NCBI RefSeq assembly: GCF_037975245.1
Contig: NC_092581.1
Location: forward strand, 8,459,501 to 8,523,500
Direction of reading: 5' to 3'
Length of the DNA stretch: 64,000 nucleotides
Source of the DNA: Apostichopus japonicus
Lineage: Eukaryota; Echinodermata; Holothuroidea; Aspidochirotida; Stichopodidae
Shown here: positions 1 through 12,268 of the stretch, piece after piece
Layout: the number at the start of each line of letters is the position of its first letter
Position numbering within the stretch: the first letter of the stretch is position 1
Translations under genes and position numbers: made by a program
Notes under the pieces: model-generated
Told to the model about the DNA's origin: nothing
The model's database searches: none
What the model saw: the letters and a program-made list of their open reading frames with translations, nothing else

Positions 1-398
1 CATTCACAGATGTGACCCAGTGCAGATGGCTTGAGGTCAGATGAGGGTTCATACATCATGTTTCAAGTTATACCCCTGTTACGCTGTAGGACTTGTGATA
101 AAACTCAAACTTAAGTACACAACCATGCTTATCCTACACACCATACGACGTTTGGGATAGCTTTCAGTACGTAAACTGATCGGATCAGGCATGGTTGACT
201 TAGTGTGTTTTTAAGGAAAAAAATACCTGGATTTCACAATTCATTTATAACGAAAAAGGAGGTTGAGTGGACCGGGCAGGGTTGACTTCTTGTTTTTACA
301 AGCAAAGTGTCACACAAACATAAACACACATATGCTGTGTTGATTGCCTAGAATCCTTTCGACTTTGTCAGGGAATAAAAAACAGTAAATGTACACAC

Positions 399-546
399 CA
401 TGAGTTGCTTCTCTGAGGATCTTGCAAACGGTGTAACCCCCATTCTTATGTTAGGGAACTTTACAGCGTACCGCTCTCTTCCATCCTTACACTTTGAATG
501 AGCCCTGCTTGCATTTTCATTGTAATGAAGAGCAGCAAGGTGTAAT
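399..546 (-). pseudogene. C-terminal exon remnant of the THAP gene
   Basis: Acceptor GGATTTCAG at 555-547, then LHLAALHYNENASRAHSKCK, KDGRERYAVKFPNIRMG and, after a one-base frameshift in a G run near 435-441, GYTVCKILREATH up to a GTGTGT donor. The LAALHYNENA block followed by a Tyr/Phe-rich segment is the usual C-terminal part of this family. The gene may continue leftward beyond the window. Confidence 0.6.
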
Positions 547-1494
547 CTGAAATCCAACAAGCTGCCAATATTGGTAATTATGTCAACAGTTTTCTCACAT
601 GCTTCTGTGCCTAAGTAAAAAAGGTATAAATGTAAGGTAAGGAGAGCCGAGTGCAACCTGATTCTTTGCCTTTGGTACAGGATTAGCATATTTTCAGGAT
701 GCATTCTGCACACACATGACAAAACAGGACTAACTTTCAGACTATCCAAAATACCTTATTTTTGTTACTTTTTTGAGAAGTCTCAGAATTTGCCCTGTCT
801 GCAAAATAGGGAACTAATTTTCAAGGTTTTACCACAGTGGCTGGGAATCCTGCCTAGACAAATGTGAAATCATAACATCCCAACAGGCTGTGTTCAAAAT
901 ATTGTCTGATTTGTTGGTTTTAAACTTCAATTTGTGCTCACATAAAATGACCTTTCACCACAACAATAAACAATGGGACCATGCACTCACTATATATGCA
1001 TCATTCATTAATCAAGTATGAAAGAACCTGACCTCGCATCATTCAGTCATTATGTTTACAGTCAGTGTTACACATGCACACATGGGTGAATGCATAGCAA
1101 GGAATCCAGAAGAGAAAAAAAAAAAATTTCACTCTGAACGAAGGCCAGGTTATGGGATATAGGAGTTTTATTTGCAAAAGTTTTAATCATGAAGCAAATT
1201 CAAACTGGAATTCCATGATTTGGATATAATGATGCCAAGACACCAGTTATTGTTACCCATCCCTGAAAAGTAAAGCCTCAAGTATTTCTTTGTGATCGGT
1301 TTGAAAATCTATCTAAAACACAGGCAGTATGAAGTATGATGTACAGTCATAACCAGTATAAAGCAAGAGAATAAATGTACTGCAAATATCCTTGCTGGTG
1401 GTATGCATCTGATATCATAAATGGACCTACTCAAGTCTGTTCCCATCTATCACATGAAAAGATAGCCAATTCTGCATGAGTTTTAGGGTTCATT

Positions 1495-1776
1495 TCCCTG
1501 CAACAATCTTTTGTGCCACTTCTTCTGCCATTTCTTTCGTTTTCCACTGCTAGGCAAATCTTCATGCTGACAGTTAGGATAATGCACCGAGTCATGGGTG
1601 TGTCTGTTCATTCTGTGATTGGCTACTGAAACCCACTTGGCCAAATATCACCTCTTCGGGATCTTCCTGGGAGGAAGCAGCCACCCAATACAGGTAGTTG
1701 CTGATGCTTTTTGACCAAGCTGAGACGTCTCAGCAAGTCTTCTTTTTCGCAAGCTGCTGTAGCTTTTTAGTGACTC
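1495..1776 (-). pseudogene. broken downstream exon of the THAP gene
   Basis: Acceptor TCTCCATTCAG joins the previous exon in phase and the frame reads VTKKLQQLAKKKTC, then hits TGA at 1730-1732. It resumes as DVSAWSKSISNYLYWVAASS. After about 1645 the homologous frame shifts by one base and continues as AKWVSVANHRMNRHTHDS and KRKKWQKKWHKRL. The shift is explained by a single extra T in a TTT run. No convincing donor ends the exon, so the left boundary is approximate. Confidence 0.7.
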
Positions 1777-2272
1777 CTGAATGGAGAAAAAAATATATTG
1801 AGTGACACTAGGAATAAGCAAGTGCCACATTTTAACAGGTAATCTTTAAAGAATGTTGATACTGACAATGGCTGCATCCGTTAATGTACTAGTACACATT
1901 GATAAAAGTGAACAGTTAACTGCAGATTGAAACTGTTACAGTTGCTAAAGAAATTACCAGTTTGGAGAATTATTACAGACAATACACAAACCGTTTAAAA
2001 CCACATTGCGTGTGCATACAACCAATGTGGCCTGTATTATAGTGTTTGTTCTGACCATCATGCCAATTTCAGTACCCATTACCAACTTTCATTGTATATT
2101 TGGGTGTTTTTTCATATCCGCATAGCGCCAGGGTGTTCAGACAATGTGTCCTTGCATGTACGCCAGTGCAACAGTATCACAGGTACACTTTTCTCTGCGA
2201 CTGAAGGAGTTAGGGCAGCAATAACTTCCATCCCAATGAAATAAATGTGATCTGTAAATGACATTTGATTAC

Positions 2273-2456
2273 CTTTTGCTACATGCCAAACATCGTAGTA
2301 ATGGGTGAGATCTTGTTCTTCTCTTAGATATTTGGCAACTGATCTATGCCTATCTGTTACCAGAGATGCAACCTCCACTTGATTCTCTTCAAAGAATTGC
2401 AGGCCTCTCTTTAAGGCCTCCAACTCCATTGCGTTACTGTTGGATACCTCGTTACT
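2273..2456 (-). CDS. second DDE aspartate exon
   Basis: A 184-nt exon from acceptor TTTCTGCAG to donor AAAG|GTAATC. It continues in phase from the previous exon and contains SNAMELEALKRGLQFF, then VTDRHRSVAKYLREE, then HYYDVWHVAKG. TDRH is the likely second catalytic aspartate, and DVWHVAK is a hallmark of this transposase-like family. Confidence 0.75.
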
Positions 2457-3062
2457 CTGCAGAAAACAAATAAAACTTTGTATGATAATAATGTGGTTCT
2501 TTAACATCTAGTCCAATCTGGTTATGGGACACGGTTTTTTTTATTTTATCAAATTAGTGCCTCGAAGGTTCCTGACAATTTTAGCAAAATCGATCAAAAA
2601 CTTTGAAACCAAATGTTTACTAGGCTATGTTTGTTGTGAACTGACTATACATGTATCAAGTTACATGTCAATCCTAAATGTGACCCCTGTGGTTCATGGA
2701 AATCCACATATTTTTCATGAATGTTGATGTGATGGAGATGCATGATAATGTGTTAACCTGAATTATAATTTTAATAGTAAATGGAAGTCTTTATTAAAAC
2801 TATAATGCAGAACAATGAATGCATATTGGTAGGGGAATTTTGGTATTTTATTAGATGTTTTGCATATGTTTGTAGTCTATTGTTTTCACTTTCAGTGCGC
2901 TTCATCATTATTAAATAGATCATTACTGAAGGTAGCCTTAATTGCAATAGAAAATCAAGAAGAAACTTCTGTGCAGCTGACTGAATTCTAGTCACAAGTT
3001 TGTGTACTTTACCTGTACTGAATTCTAATTGAGCATTTGCCTTTGTTTACAAATTCACTCAC

Positions 3063-3593
3063 CTGCACCAGTTCTTGATGGATCACCTTATTCCAATCCA
3101 GGTCAAGAAAGGTGTAAGAACCATACTTGGCAGAATGCCCCGGGCTGTCTCTCCTCCCATCTCCATCTAAATTTAGTGGTATGCCAATTTCTTTTAGATC
3201 ATCAAATATTTCATCTTGTTTTTTCTGCCAAACATGTTGAATAACTGGGTAAAGCCATTGCCTCTGGTGCCTCATGTATGTTTTCACGTTGTGAACTTGG
3301 CATTTCATGCTGTCAAAGATTTTCAATGCCTGATGTGGCCTAGCCCCAGTAAAAAGGATGCTAGCACTGAGAATGAGGTTCCCTAGTGGTATGCCACTGA
3401 CGAAGGTCTGACTGGACCAAGTTGAGTGTCTGCTACAGTCTCTGCAGACCTGAGAAATACGTATGAAGGACCCTTGGATGCGCGAAATGTCTGCATCAAT
3501 TTGGCCCCCACAATGGTGACAAATCTTGAACAGTGAAAGTAGACAACTTTCTTGGACCAGGAAGAGACGGTCTTGGGTTCTTTCACCTGATCC
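3063..3593 (-). CDS. zinc-ribbon and first DDE aspartate exon
   Basis: An uninterrupted 177-codon exon, phase 0 at both ends, from acceptor TTCTTCTGCAG to donor CAG|GTGAGT. It reads DRLFLVQESCLLSLFKICHH, then CxxC pairs (ICHHCGG, QVCRDCSR), then a WSSQTFVSGIPLGNLILSAS-type segment, and ends with GDGRRDSPGHSAKYGSYTF. The Asp in the DGDGRRDSPG block is the likely first catalytic acidic residue of the RNaseH-like core. The family is recognised from motif order. Confidence 0.75.
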
Positions 3594-4267
3594 CTGCAGA
3601 AGAATAAAAAAAAAATGTGATGATTTTTTTTACGACACTATTTTAGTTGCAGGCTGTCTCCATGGTAAAGAGCAATGATGTGGAATGTCAAAAACTGGGT
3701 TATCCAATAGCCTCTGCACAACGTGGAGTGGGATTAGAATTGTGGAATGACACTGAACTTGACAGCAGCATGTAGCTAACAACTTTTGTAACGATTCTGA
3801 AAGTTTTCCTACAGACAGCTAGTCAGAGTAGGCTAAGCGCCTGTTCTCCCCTCACGTAGCTCGAAGCTGCAGAGCTACCCGACTCGCTCGACCATGTAAA
3901 AGGCAAGCTGTTGCATAACAACAGGAATTTGCAAACTGCAAGATGCTCTTCTCGACTTACACCCTCTTTTTGAGAAATAGGCTTGACTCTTTGATCTATT
4001 CACTCCTGCCTATTAAACCAAGTGTGTGTGAGATTTGTAACCAGTGTGTCAAATTCACTTTACTCACAAGCACTAAAATCAGTCTCAACAATCACTATAC
4101 CAGATACAGTATGTATACGCTAATTGGATAAAAGACTGATGGCCTCACTACACATTCCAGACTGCCCCACAGTGTTACTGTTGGTGTCAAAATTAATAAT
4201 GATCCTCTTTCCCGAATGTGATAGCACCAATTGATTTTCCAGACTAATCTACTATCAATCTTGAAAA

Positions 4268-4521
4268 TTAGCTTGAAGCGTCATCTTTGTCATGTTCAGA
4301 TTCATCAGATGAGTGAACTGATGGAGTGTAGTACGGACTACCTGGCGTTTTTTTTTGTGTATCCCGATGAGGATGCCACAGCAGCAGACGGACCATCATC
4401 GCCAAGTTGTGAGATAGCCCTGGTTGCTTTGATTTTGTTTCTGTCTCTGTTGGTCCAGTCATCAATTTCGATGGTGGTAGTGGGACCAGTGAACACTGGA
4501 ATTCTACATGTGTTACATCCA
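4268..4521 (-). CDS. possible acidic linker exon of the THAP gene
   Basis: Acceptor TTTTCAG at 4528-4522. The frame that continues from the 5282-5363 piece reads VDVTHVEFQCS, then a proline- and lysine-containing stretch, then a Ser/Asp/Glu-rich end (HSSDESEHDKDDASS) before a TAA at 4268-4270. Such acidic linkers are usual between the THAP domain and the transposase-like body. No good donor lies before the stop, so the 3' boundary is unknown or damaged. Confidence 0.35.
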
Positions 4522-5281
4522 CTGAAAATTTGAATAAACGAGTATCATACCACATATATACAGTAGGCTGCTCTTAGACAGGGGTAAGCCGCCTAGATGG
4601 TTCACTTATTTTTTCTCAAGGAGAACATATCCTCCTACTTTATGTGGCTGCAAAATTGTGGCCACTCACACCAATGAGCATTGCAAATGACTTCAGCTTG
4701 GTTTCATATAACTATAATGTTATCTCCCTTCTCTCGGTAACTATAGATGTAGCCTATATATTTTCCTGTGAAGCCATCAGGCATAGCCTCCTCAACCACC
4801 CTCTTCAGACAGGCGGATATGATGGATAAACTACCATGTATATTATCCCCTAGTCAGCCTGCCCCGATGTGCAGTTTTAATTGCTATTTTGCTTTCAACG
4901 AGTACTGTTTCTAAAATGTTGGCCCCTGTACTCACCTCCGCTATAGAATACTCTATAGATGTATGAAAGTTTTCTTCTTCTTCCTTGTATTACCCTTGCT
5001 TACACTTCTCCACCACATTCCCCCCCCAATCAATCACTTTATTTATGCCATTTATGCCTATTTATGGCAGCCTTTCGGGCGTCATACTGCTGCCTCCCTT
5101 TTTTTCGGGTAGCTTGCCCCCCCCCCCCATATATATGCCTCAATGTTTTACTGGTGGAGATTCCTTGTATCCCGTTCAAAACTGACTACTTAAATCTTTA
5201 ATGCATGTGACCACCCTCTCCTCCCCCATTTTCCAACTGTTTTTCGGTAATTACAAGCATATGTATATAAGATCATGCTAC

Positions 5282-5363
5282 CTTTAGATGGAGATGTACA
5301 TTCTGCAGAATCCTGGCTTTGTATTTTCACTGCAGTTGGTTGGGGAACAGCTTGTAGATTAAT
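5282..5363 (-). CDS. possible linker exon of the THAP gene
   Basis: An open 82-nt stretch between an acceptor (CACTACTTAG) and a donor (AAAG|GTAGCA), reading INLQAVPQPTAV and ending in CTSPSK. It joins the next piece at 4521 in phase, which supports it, but not the THAP exon, so either an exon is missing between them or there is a frame lesion. Confidence 0.35.
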
Positions 5364-5807
5364 CTAAGTAGTGAAAATTGGGAAAGAAAATAACAAGGAA
5401 GTTATTAAAGTTCATATAAGAAAGCAGTGTGATATGTTTGAAAGCACCTGTCACAAGTGTTTTCTCCTGTGACAAAAATTACAGCCCTACCACCAAAAAT
5501 GGCAAAACATAAGGCTGTCATTTACTGTGCAACATATGAGCTGTGACTCTGAGAATGAAGATAGGTAGGAGCACATTATTGGGCAAAATGACATGTAAAC
5601 GAGTGATGCTTGTTGTTCTGGATTTGTCATGATGTACCACTTACCAAATGCTATAGTTACTCCTAGCCTACGCCTAACTTGATCGTCGCCATACCTAATT
5701 TAGGGCCTAACTAACTGTACGAAATTATAAGAATTAGCCTATGTTAGTAATAACACTAAGTTTGTCCTAGTTGTTGTAGGCCTAGACTAGGCCGGAAATA
5801 AACTTAC

Positions 5808-6160
5808 TCTTTTCCGATCCAGCAATTCGCAACTACTGGTCTACTTGTTTCTATTTTTCCTCGAGATTTGGAGATACTTTCCCCAAATAGACAAGGAACG
5901 GCATTGTCTTGTACACGGCGAGCTGTTGGTGTTCCAAGTCCAAGTCGCGCGGATAGGCGATAGAAAGAAACGAAACTTTCACTATTGAAATGCACACTGC
6001 ACACATAAGATTCGCTCGAAGGTCCAAGCCAATCTTTCCTTGTTCTCTTCACGGCAGCAACCCACAATCTGTGGTACTTCGAATCCTTGGGAAATTTGTG
6101 CAATGATACATTTTGTTGGTGAGTGTTACTGCACCCGCCGACCACGCACCTCTTCCCCAT
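5808..6160 (-). CDS. THAP zinc-finger exon (first coding exon)
   Basis: Starts with ATG at 6158-6160 and ends at a GTAAGT donor (5807-5802). The protein begins MGKRCVVGGCSN and shows the complete THAP C2CH signature: Cys5, Cys10, the conserved Trp33, Cys54 and His57, followed by the AVPxxF-type box seen here as AVPCLF. THAP domains are sequence-specific DNA-binding modules found in transcription factors and in P-element and Kolobok transposases. This exon is intact even though later exons are broken. Confidence 0.85.
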
Positions 6161-6984
6161 GATAGAAATAACTTGGAGATTAATCTTGGTCTTACGCTTA
6201 GAGTTAGAGTCTTACTCTAGTCTTACTTAGGCAGCTAGGCTAGCTGAGTGCACTGGTACTAAGCTATCGCTGTATCCAGTGTTTGACGAACACGAAACTT
6301 TCTTGTACTGTTGTGCACCCATTCTCATATGATGTATTGTGTTTACTGTCCGTGACGTGTTGTTTACGTCTTGGATCTCGGTTAGCATATTTTGCCTATT
6401 TAGTTTTGGCAATATTGGTAGTTCCCCTCGTGACGTCATTATCTTACGGGATGAGCTTGGTTATTAACTTAATTAAAACAGCAAAGAAACAAACAGCAAA
6501 GAAACAATCGTGGAACTCCAAATTTGGAGTATAGGGTTTTGATATATAGCTTCTGAATTTGTGCAAGTTTTAAGGGAATCTGCTAGGTGTCACTTGACCT
6601 TTAAGAAAAAGCCATTACCTGCTTACAAACAAGTCTTGTTGGTATACCAAATGCATTACATTCACTTTGTTGTTTGCATTAAAGTACTATTTTTTCCAAC
6701 TGTAGGGGGATGTGGGAGACGTCCGGCTTGGGGAGGGGTTTCCCTTCCCCTTTGGGCAATTCTTGTGTCGTGAGAATATTTACAGAATTTATAAAGGCCT
6801 TATACACAAAAACATGCATGACGATACAGATACAGATACATATCCATGTCACTGACATGAAAGGAAACGGGGAAGGAAGTTTGAAAGAATTTTCAAATTC
6901 TGCAAACCTTATGAGAAATGGGAGGAGGATGAGCAGCAAATTACATGAGATAAGTTATTCGAAGCAGTCTCTGTAAAGGCACGG
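6161..6984. other. intergenic, no gene seen
   Basis: Short open frames on both strands here show no domain, splice structure or composition bias. The first part is presumably the promoter side of the THAP gene. A short run near 6710-6750 is G/C-rich low-complexity sequence. Confidence 0.5.
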
Positions 6985-7382
6985 TTATAGAATATGGGTT
7001 GAAATCCATAGTGATAAGCAATGTAATCCCCAGATATTGTTACCGGACTTGAAGTGTCTCCGGGAGTGTGGTTCATTGGCATTGATCCATAAAGGCCAGT
7101 TTTTCATAACGTCATCATAACTCGGTGGAGGGGATTCTCGCGTCCAATTGGATTGGTAGTCACCGCTTTCTCGTACCGTAAATTCATAAAGAGGAGGTGC
7201 ACTAGCACGTGTATATGGTTGACATTCACGAGAGACAAGGATATTTCTTTGGCGTTCTCTATTGCCGCCTGTTGTCTTGGTCTTTGATGCAGCAACGAAA
7301 GAGATACCAAAAACGATTACCACAGCGGCGATGATGATGATGATGATGATAATGATAATCAAGAATCCGGGCAGTTTTTTGT
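6985..7382 (-). CDS. transmembrane and cytoplasmic-tail exon (decaying SRCR gene)
   Basis: Acceptor GTTACGTAG joins SRCR-C in phase. After KKLPGF comes a transmembrane helix whose first half is ten consecutive isoleucines followed by AAVVIVFGISFVAA; the Ile run is encoded by an ATC/ATT microsatellite (about 7329-7361). The cytoplasmic part has two PPxY motifs, PPLY and PPSY (in SPPPSYDDVM), typical ligands of NEDD4-type WW domains. It ends at a TAA (6985-6987). Confidence 0.75.
7329..7361. repeat. GAT/ATC trinucleotide microsatellite inside a coding exon
   Basis: A run of GAT-type triplets on the plus strand reads as isoleucine codons on the minus strand and makes up half of the predicted transmembrane helix of the overlapping SRCR receptor copy. 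Confidence 0.85.
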
Positions 7383-8570
7383 CTACGTAACACAAAGAAA
7401 GATAGATAAGATAAGAAAAAAAAACCGATGCAGCTGAACAAATAGTACCACTATACGTTAGTCCACAAAACACAAACGCACCACAAAGTACGAAATATAT
7501 GGTAAACAAGGAAGCTGTTTATCACTATATCAAAAGTATGGAAAAAAGACCGTTAGTTACCAATAACATGTATACAAGTGCGGGTGTGTTTGTTTTTAGC
7601 ATTTCGGTTACCATTAAGTTTAAGGAATCGCGCTACCCTACAGAAAACCTGTTTTTCATAAAGAGGGTGCCAACACAACAAGTATTGCAAAGGTTGCATC
7701 CCACACTTGCGAACCCACTATGATGTATCTCTTTATATTATCTATTACTAACATGTTGAAAACGAAGTTTATTGAAATCTCCCCCACCCCCCCCCCCCCC
7801 CGCCCCAATCCCCCGCATGTGTGTTATTGAGCTGTGTCAAGTGGAAGAATGTGTGCATTGTTGATTGCTATCGCTCGATCCAATTTTGTGAAAAATTTTC
7901 GGAGCCAAACATACCTAAGTCTATATTTAAAATAATTTCCGTACTAAGATATTGTGTTTTCACAATATCGGTTTAGATTTATACGTGTTATATGTCGTGG
8001 AACCGATAAATGCTGTAACAGGGTTTCATGTTCGATCAAGGAATGCCAATATACACAAATTTGTTACTTTTCTTCAAGTTTAAGAAGATATCACAACGCT
8101 CGATCGAAACAGAAATCAAATCATGCATCATATTTTGTGCCCTGAATAAATTAGATCATATTTAGGCATAACTATATAATTCAATTTGACTTGCCAAGAA
8201 AACCACAATGTTCTGAGTTGATACTCAGTACTGGTTTAGTTATGACTTCATCTTTGTGTTTGATACTATTACTATGAGCCTCGTTAAACTGCAATCAGAG
8301 TTTATCCTTCAGGTATTAACATTTGGTGTACTGGAAATAGGTGGTTATAGAGTAAAACATATCATGAGGCCTGTCATATGTCGATTTTATCAAATTAAAG
8401 TTTGAATAAAGATCGGTTGGTGCGACGAAACTCCCGACATACAAAAACTGTAAGGTTTAAACGGAACTGGGGATAGATTTAGTAATGTATTCTCTTCGTC
8501 TGACAAGTTTGGAGACCAAATCCTCCAAACTCATAACACACATCAATATGAAAACCAAAGGATTCCGTAC

Positions 8571-8888
8571 CTTGCTTGCAACGCATTGATAATGCATCGC
8601 ATTGCATCCAGCCAATCACTTGTGTGTTGGTATTAGAACAGTGAATCAGGCTTTGTTCATCTCCACTGCATCCAAATTCAATAATATATCCTTTCCCAGT
8701 ACCATCGCCATATTTAATATGGATAAAATAGTCTTCTAGCATCTCGAAACCTAGTTCTTTGCAGATGACCTTCGCTACTGGCTTCCTCGCGGACGTTTTG
8801 CACACTTTGTCCCAACCATTGCCGATCCAGACTTCTAGATATCCTTCCGCAGTTGATGATCCGTTAGTCAGACGCGGGGACAGTACAT
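8571..8888 (-). CDS. SRCR-C exon, open
   Basis: A 318-nt phase 1-1 exon, acceptor TCTCACCTAG, donor CAAG|GTACGG. It encodes LEVWIGNGWDKVCKT, KVICKELGFEML, IEFGCSGDEQSLIHC and QCDALSMRC: six cysteines in SRCR order. The usual WGTVCDD motif is diverged to WDKVCKT, suggesting relaxed constraint, but there is no stop or frameshift. Confidence 0.75.
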
Positions 8889-9579
8889 CTAGGTGAGATA
8901 AAAAAAATCGCGTGAAATTTAAATATAAACATCGTGGTTTTATACTAAGTGAAGGACTATTTAATTACTTTATCATCCATGTTCAAGCCTTGGGACACAC
9001 TTTACCTAATTAACATTTATGTATTGTATTTTTGTTACGTTGTTTTATCGACGATTTAAATATACAAACGAAATATAGTTCGCACTTGTACCGGCTGATA
9101 TAACTAAAACATTTATATCGTTATGTTATTATTAATATATTAAAATAATATGTTTTTCTTTGTTTGTCAACGTAACAGATGCAAATTTTCCATTATTATA
9201 TCATGAACAAAAACAATGATTTCTCTCAAAACAATACGGAGTCTGAAACTAATGTATATATTCATTCATCTAGTAGACGTAGTTAGAATAACATTCTTAA
9301 TCTTCCAACTTAAATCTACTTGAATTTATGTATAAACGTCCCCATCGATACTTGCTTCACCTATGGAGTTATATGCTTTGGTATAAATGTAGGACTGAAC
9401 GATCGCAAGGTAATGATATGTTCAAACAAAATCAATCAATGTGCGTACCTTTTCTAAACAACATATTACATTTGAATCGAGTTCGATTAATTTCAACTTG
9501 AAGCTCATTAAAATCTTTTGGGTTACAAAAACTGCTGATTTTGTTTTCGTTTGATGTAAACAAACACAAAACGACCAAC

Positions 9580-9906
9580 CTGGGCTCCTGCATTCAACGG
9601 CAGCACTTTGTAGCTCGGACAGTTTGTTGAAGACCAACCACTATTCCTGCATGAGGTAACGTGTAACTCACTACCCGTGCATTCAACGTCAGTTAGCCGA
9701 TTTATACTGGCACCTAGACCAAACTCAGAGGCATCCATTGACGTATACGCCCCTGGATATCCCAGCTGCTTACAAGTAACTTCTGCGTCCAAAATATCCC
9801 ACCGGTCATGACAAATACGAGTCCATTCATGGTTTTGATACTTCAACACGTCCTTGTAATGCTGACCCACCTGCGAGGCGAGTTGCCCATACGCTTGCGT
9901 GATTTT
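9580..9906 (-). pseudogene. SRCR-B exon, two compensating indels
   Basis: Acceptor AATTGTTCAG, donor CCCAG|GTTGGT. The start frame reads VWATRLAGGSALQGRVEV, then the homologous frame shifts (consistent with loss of two bases in a TATAT run) to NHEWTRICHDRWDILDAEVT and CKQLGYPGAY. Near the end it shifts again to AAVECRSP. The two indels sum to three bases, so outer frames agree, but the start frame hits TGA right after the first indel. Confidence 0.75.
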
Positions 9907-11385
9907 CTGAACAATTAGTATGCACCAGTTTAAAAAGACCTACACTACATTTGATACATTTGTAAGGTTTCTAATTATTTTATACCTTTGTGAGACCTGC
10001 TATCTCAATAGTGGTCCACGAGTTGCTTCTGTTGACCTTTGAACTGCATACAGACCTATAAAAATACACAGAATGCACTCACATTGCGCAATCCAAAATG
10101 ATATCACAATTTAAGAACTTGTTATGACGCTTTGAGAACAACATAGCGCCAAGGAGGGTGATCCATGTGTTTGACTCCAATTAAACGGTGTGTATGGAAA
10201 ATAATGGGATGCACCCTCCTGCAATTGAACAAAATTGAACGGGACAGATAAGCTCGTTAATTGACAACTTCACTGGCAGTGTGTAAGTCTGGTATTTGTT
10301 GTATATAACACAAATCCCCGACCACAAAAACATATAATATCGTTGTTTGACACGAGAGGCTTCCAACTAGCGAATCTATACAGTTAAAGTGAATATCCAC
10401 TTTAAGTCATCCAAAGCATCAAATAATTGAGTTTTTCCTTGTCTGTCATGTAATAGCTACGAAAGTGGAGAAACGAGGTGTAAACTTAATTTATTTATTA
10501 AACTTTATTTTGAGAGGGTCACTCGTTTAGCCGAAGCTAATCTTCCACGAGGCCCTCGTACAATACAAAAATAAATAGATATAAATTAAAATATATAAGT
10601 AAATGTTGCAAATTAAAAATGCTAAATGAAATATGAAATTATGAATGAGTAAAAGCGAGTAAGATTCTTAAACTACGATCAAAATGAAATAAGAATATTA
10701 TTAATATTAAAATTATACAATGTGTATAAAGTCAATAGAAACAAAATCACACAATTACTGATCTAAAACTTTCGAATAAAACGAGGAGAGCAATAAAACA
10801 TGTAATCAAGTGAATATGTCCAGTTTTTTTCTTCATTTTATGCCCCTTTTAAAAAGGTAGTTCACTTTTAGAGAACAAGGCGATATTTGTAATTTACATC
10901 ATATTCTATGTTTTGTTTTAGTAAGAATATCACAAAGATGTATTTTCTCTGCTGCTCAAACACTATATCATTTTTTAGTCATTGTGAATGTATATTAAAA
11001 CAAATGATTATAATTCCAAGCATACTTATATCAGGAAGATATCAAAGTTGATTGATTTATTGTTAAGAAGCTGTATCAAAATAATGCTCTGCATTAACTT
11101 GACAATCGGGGAAGTACAAGATAATAATAATAATAATTATTATTAATTTAAATATAGAATACAAAGAAGTGTTTCTTCCTATAATGGCTCATCTAAGTCA
11201 ACTCATTCGTCGTCTATATTTATGGTATGCGTATGACGAGCTCACTTGCTACACAAACAAAAATTGTACATATATAAGGAATATGATTTGAACAAAACAG
11301 AGGCCCCTATAATGTTTATTAAGTTACCTTCACAGATAGTGGTACAGCCATTCAGAGGTTAGGGGAATATGACACGTCAGTGGCA

Positions 11386-11461
11386 CATTGATATACCACA
11401 TGACATTGTGTTGCTGTACTTTTCATTTTGCTCTGAGTTTTGTTCCTTTCTACCCCTCAGG
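11386..11461 (+). repeat. dispersed repeat, copy 1
   Basis: It begins CATTGATATACCACATGACA and ends in a pyrimidine-rich stretch with CCCTCAGGT. A close copy lies at 12269-12332. It could be a fragment of an unrecognised transposon family. Confidence 0.7.
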
Positions 11462-12268
11462 TATGTTCCTTTTACATTATTGTTCTTATTACTCTTATCT
11501 TTAATACTCTTATCTTTAGTACTTATTACTCTTATCATATCAGTATTCATTGTAGCAGTCAATAGAAATGGCAAGACATTGAAGTGCATCTTTTATCAAT
11601 GCTAGTATGTTATATGTTATTAATATAGCCTTAAGCTGTATGTAACCTGTATGGTACATTGTTATTTGATCAGGTGAAGCCACTGCAGCTACGCCCAGGA
11701 ACGAGGTGGTTCCATGGTGTCAAATTACTTAGCAGGTTATAACCTGTACAGCATAGACTAATAATATGGGTTGTTATATTGGAAGAGGGGTTGATTAGCT
11801 ACCCAGCAGACTGCATAGGTAGACCCCCTAGTGAGATCTGGTTGCACAGGATTGGTGGAATTGTTAAGGTTACAATGGCAATCGTATACCAGGTAGAGAT
11901 ATTGTTCTTATTAGCTGTGTACTGCATGTGCAGTGGTAATGTGTGGGTACAATTATATTGAAACCTTTTGTTTTAATAATAAGTCGTAAGCTAACTCCCT
12001 AGTTCATGCAGGGAAATGCTGCTAGTCTAGGGGTGCACAGAGGATTAAGATGTTAGCATAAATATTTACACTTCTGTATGCAGCTGTGTGGGTCATGTCA
12101 ATTAGTTTGGTGGATATGTTTGTTGGTCTATGCGTGAGTGTGTGTTATCTGTAGATTGATTAGGTTTACCTGTTATCAATAAATTCATGATGTTGCACTG
12201 AGGTGGATATGATATTGAAGAGAGCTGTAAAGGACATTTATGTTCTAGATTAAAGGGTTGTAAATAAA

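Larger units (their letters stand above)
399..6160 (-). pseudogene. THAP-domain / DDE-transposase-like gene, degraded
   Basis: Gene-level entry; recognisable pieces in transcript order are 5808-6160 (THAP), 5282-5363, 4268-4521, 3063-3593, 2273-2456, about 1495-1776 and 399-546. The order and motifs match a family of animal proteins with an N-terminal THAP zinc finger followed by an acidic linker, a CxxC-containing segment and an RNaseH-like DDE transposase core, related to Kolobok/P-type THAP transposases (from family knowledge; the exact superfamily is uncertain). Lesions: an in-frame TGA at 1730-1732, a one-base insertion near 1643-1645, and a one-base frameshift in a G run near 435-441. 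The stretch between the last two pieces lacks the coding part expected there. The piece at 5282 also does not join the THAP exon in phase. Neighbouring genes read cleanly, so decay is more likely than sequencing error. It was probably a domesticated or relic transposase rather than an active element; no terminal inverted repeats were found. Confidence 0.7.

Noticed and set aside
4342-4521. Alternative frame of the THAP linker exon beginning GCNTCRIPVFTGP
   Set aside because: It is open and has a donor, but the other frame joins the preceding piece in phase and has the acidic composition usual for this linker.
5804-5807. Stop codon just after the THAP exon, which would make it a single-exon gene
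   Set aside because: A strong GTAAGT donor lies exactly there, and recognisable downstream exons of the same family follow on the same strand.
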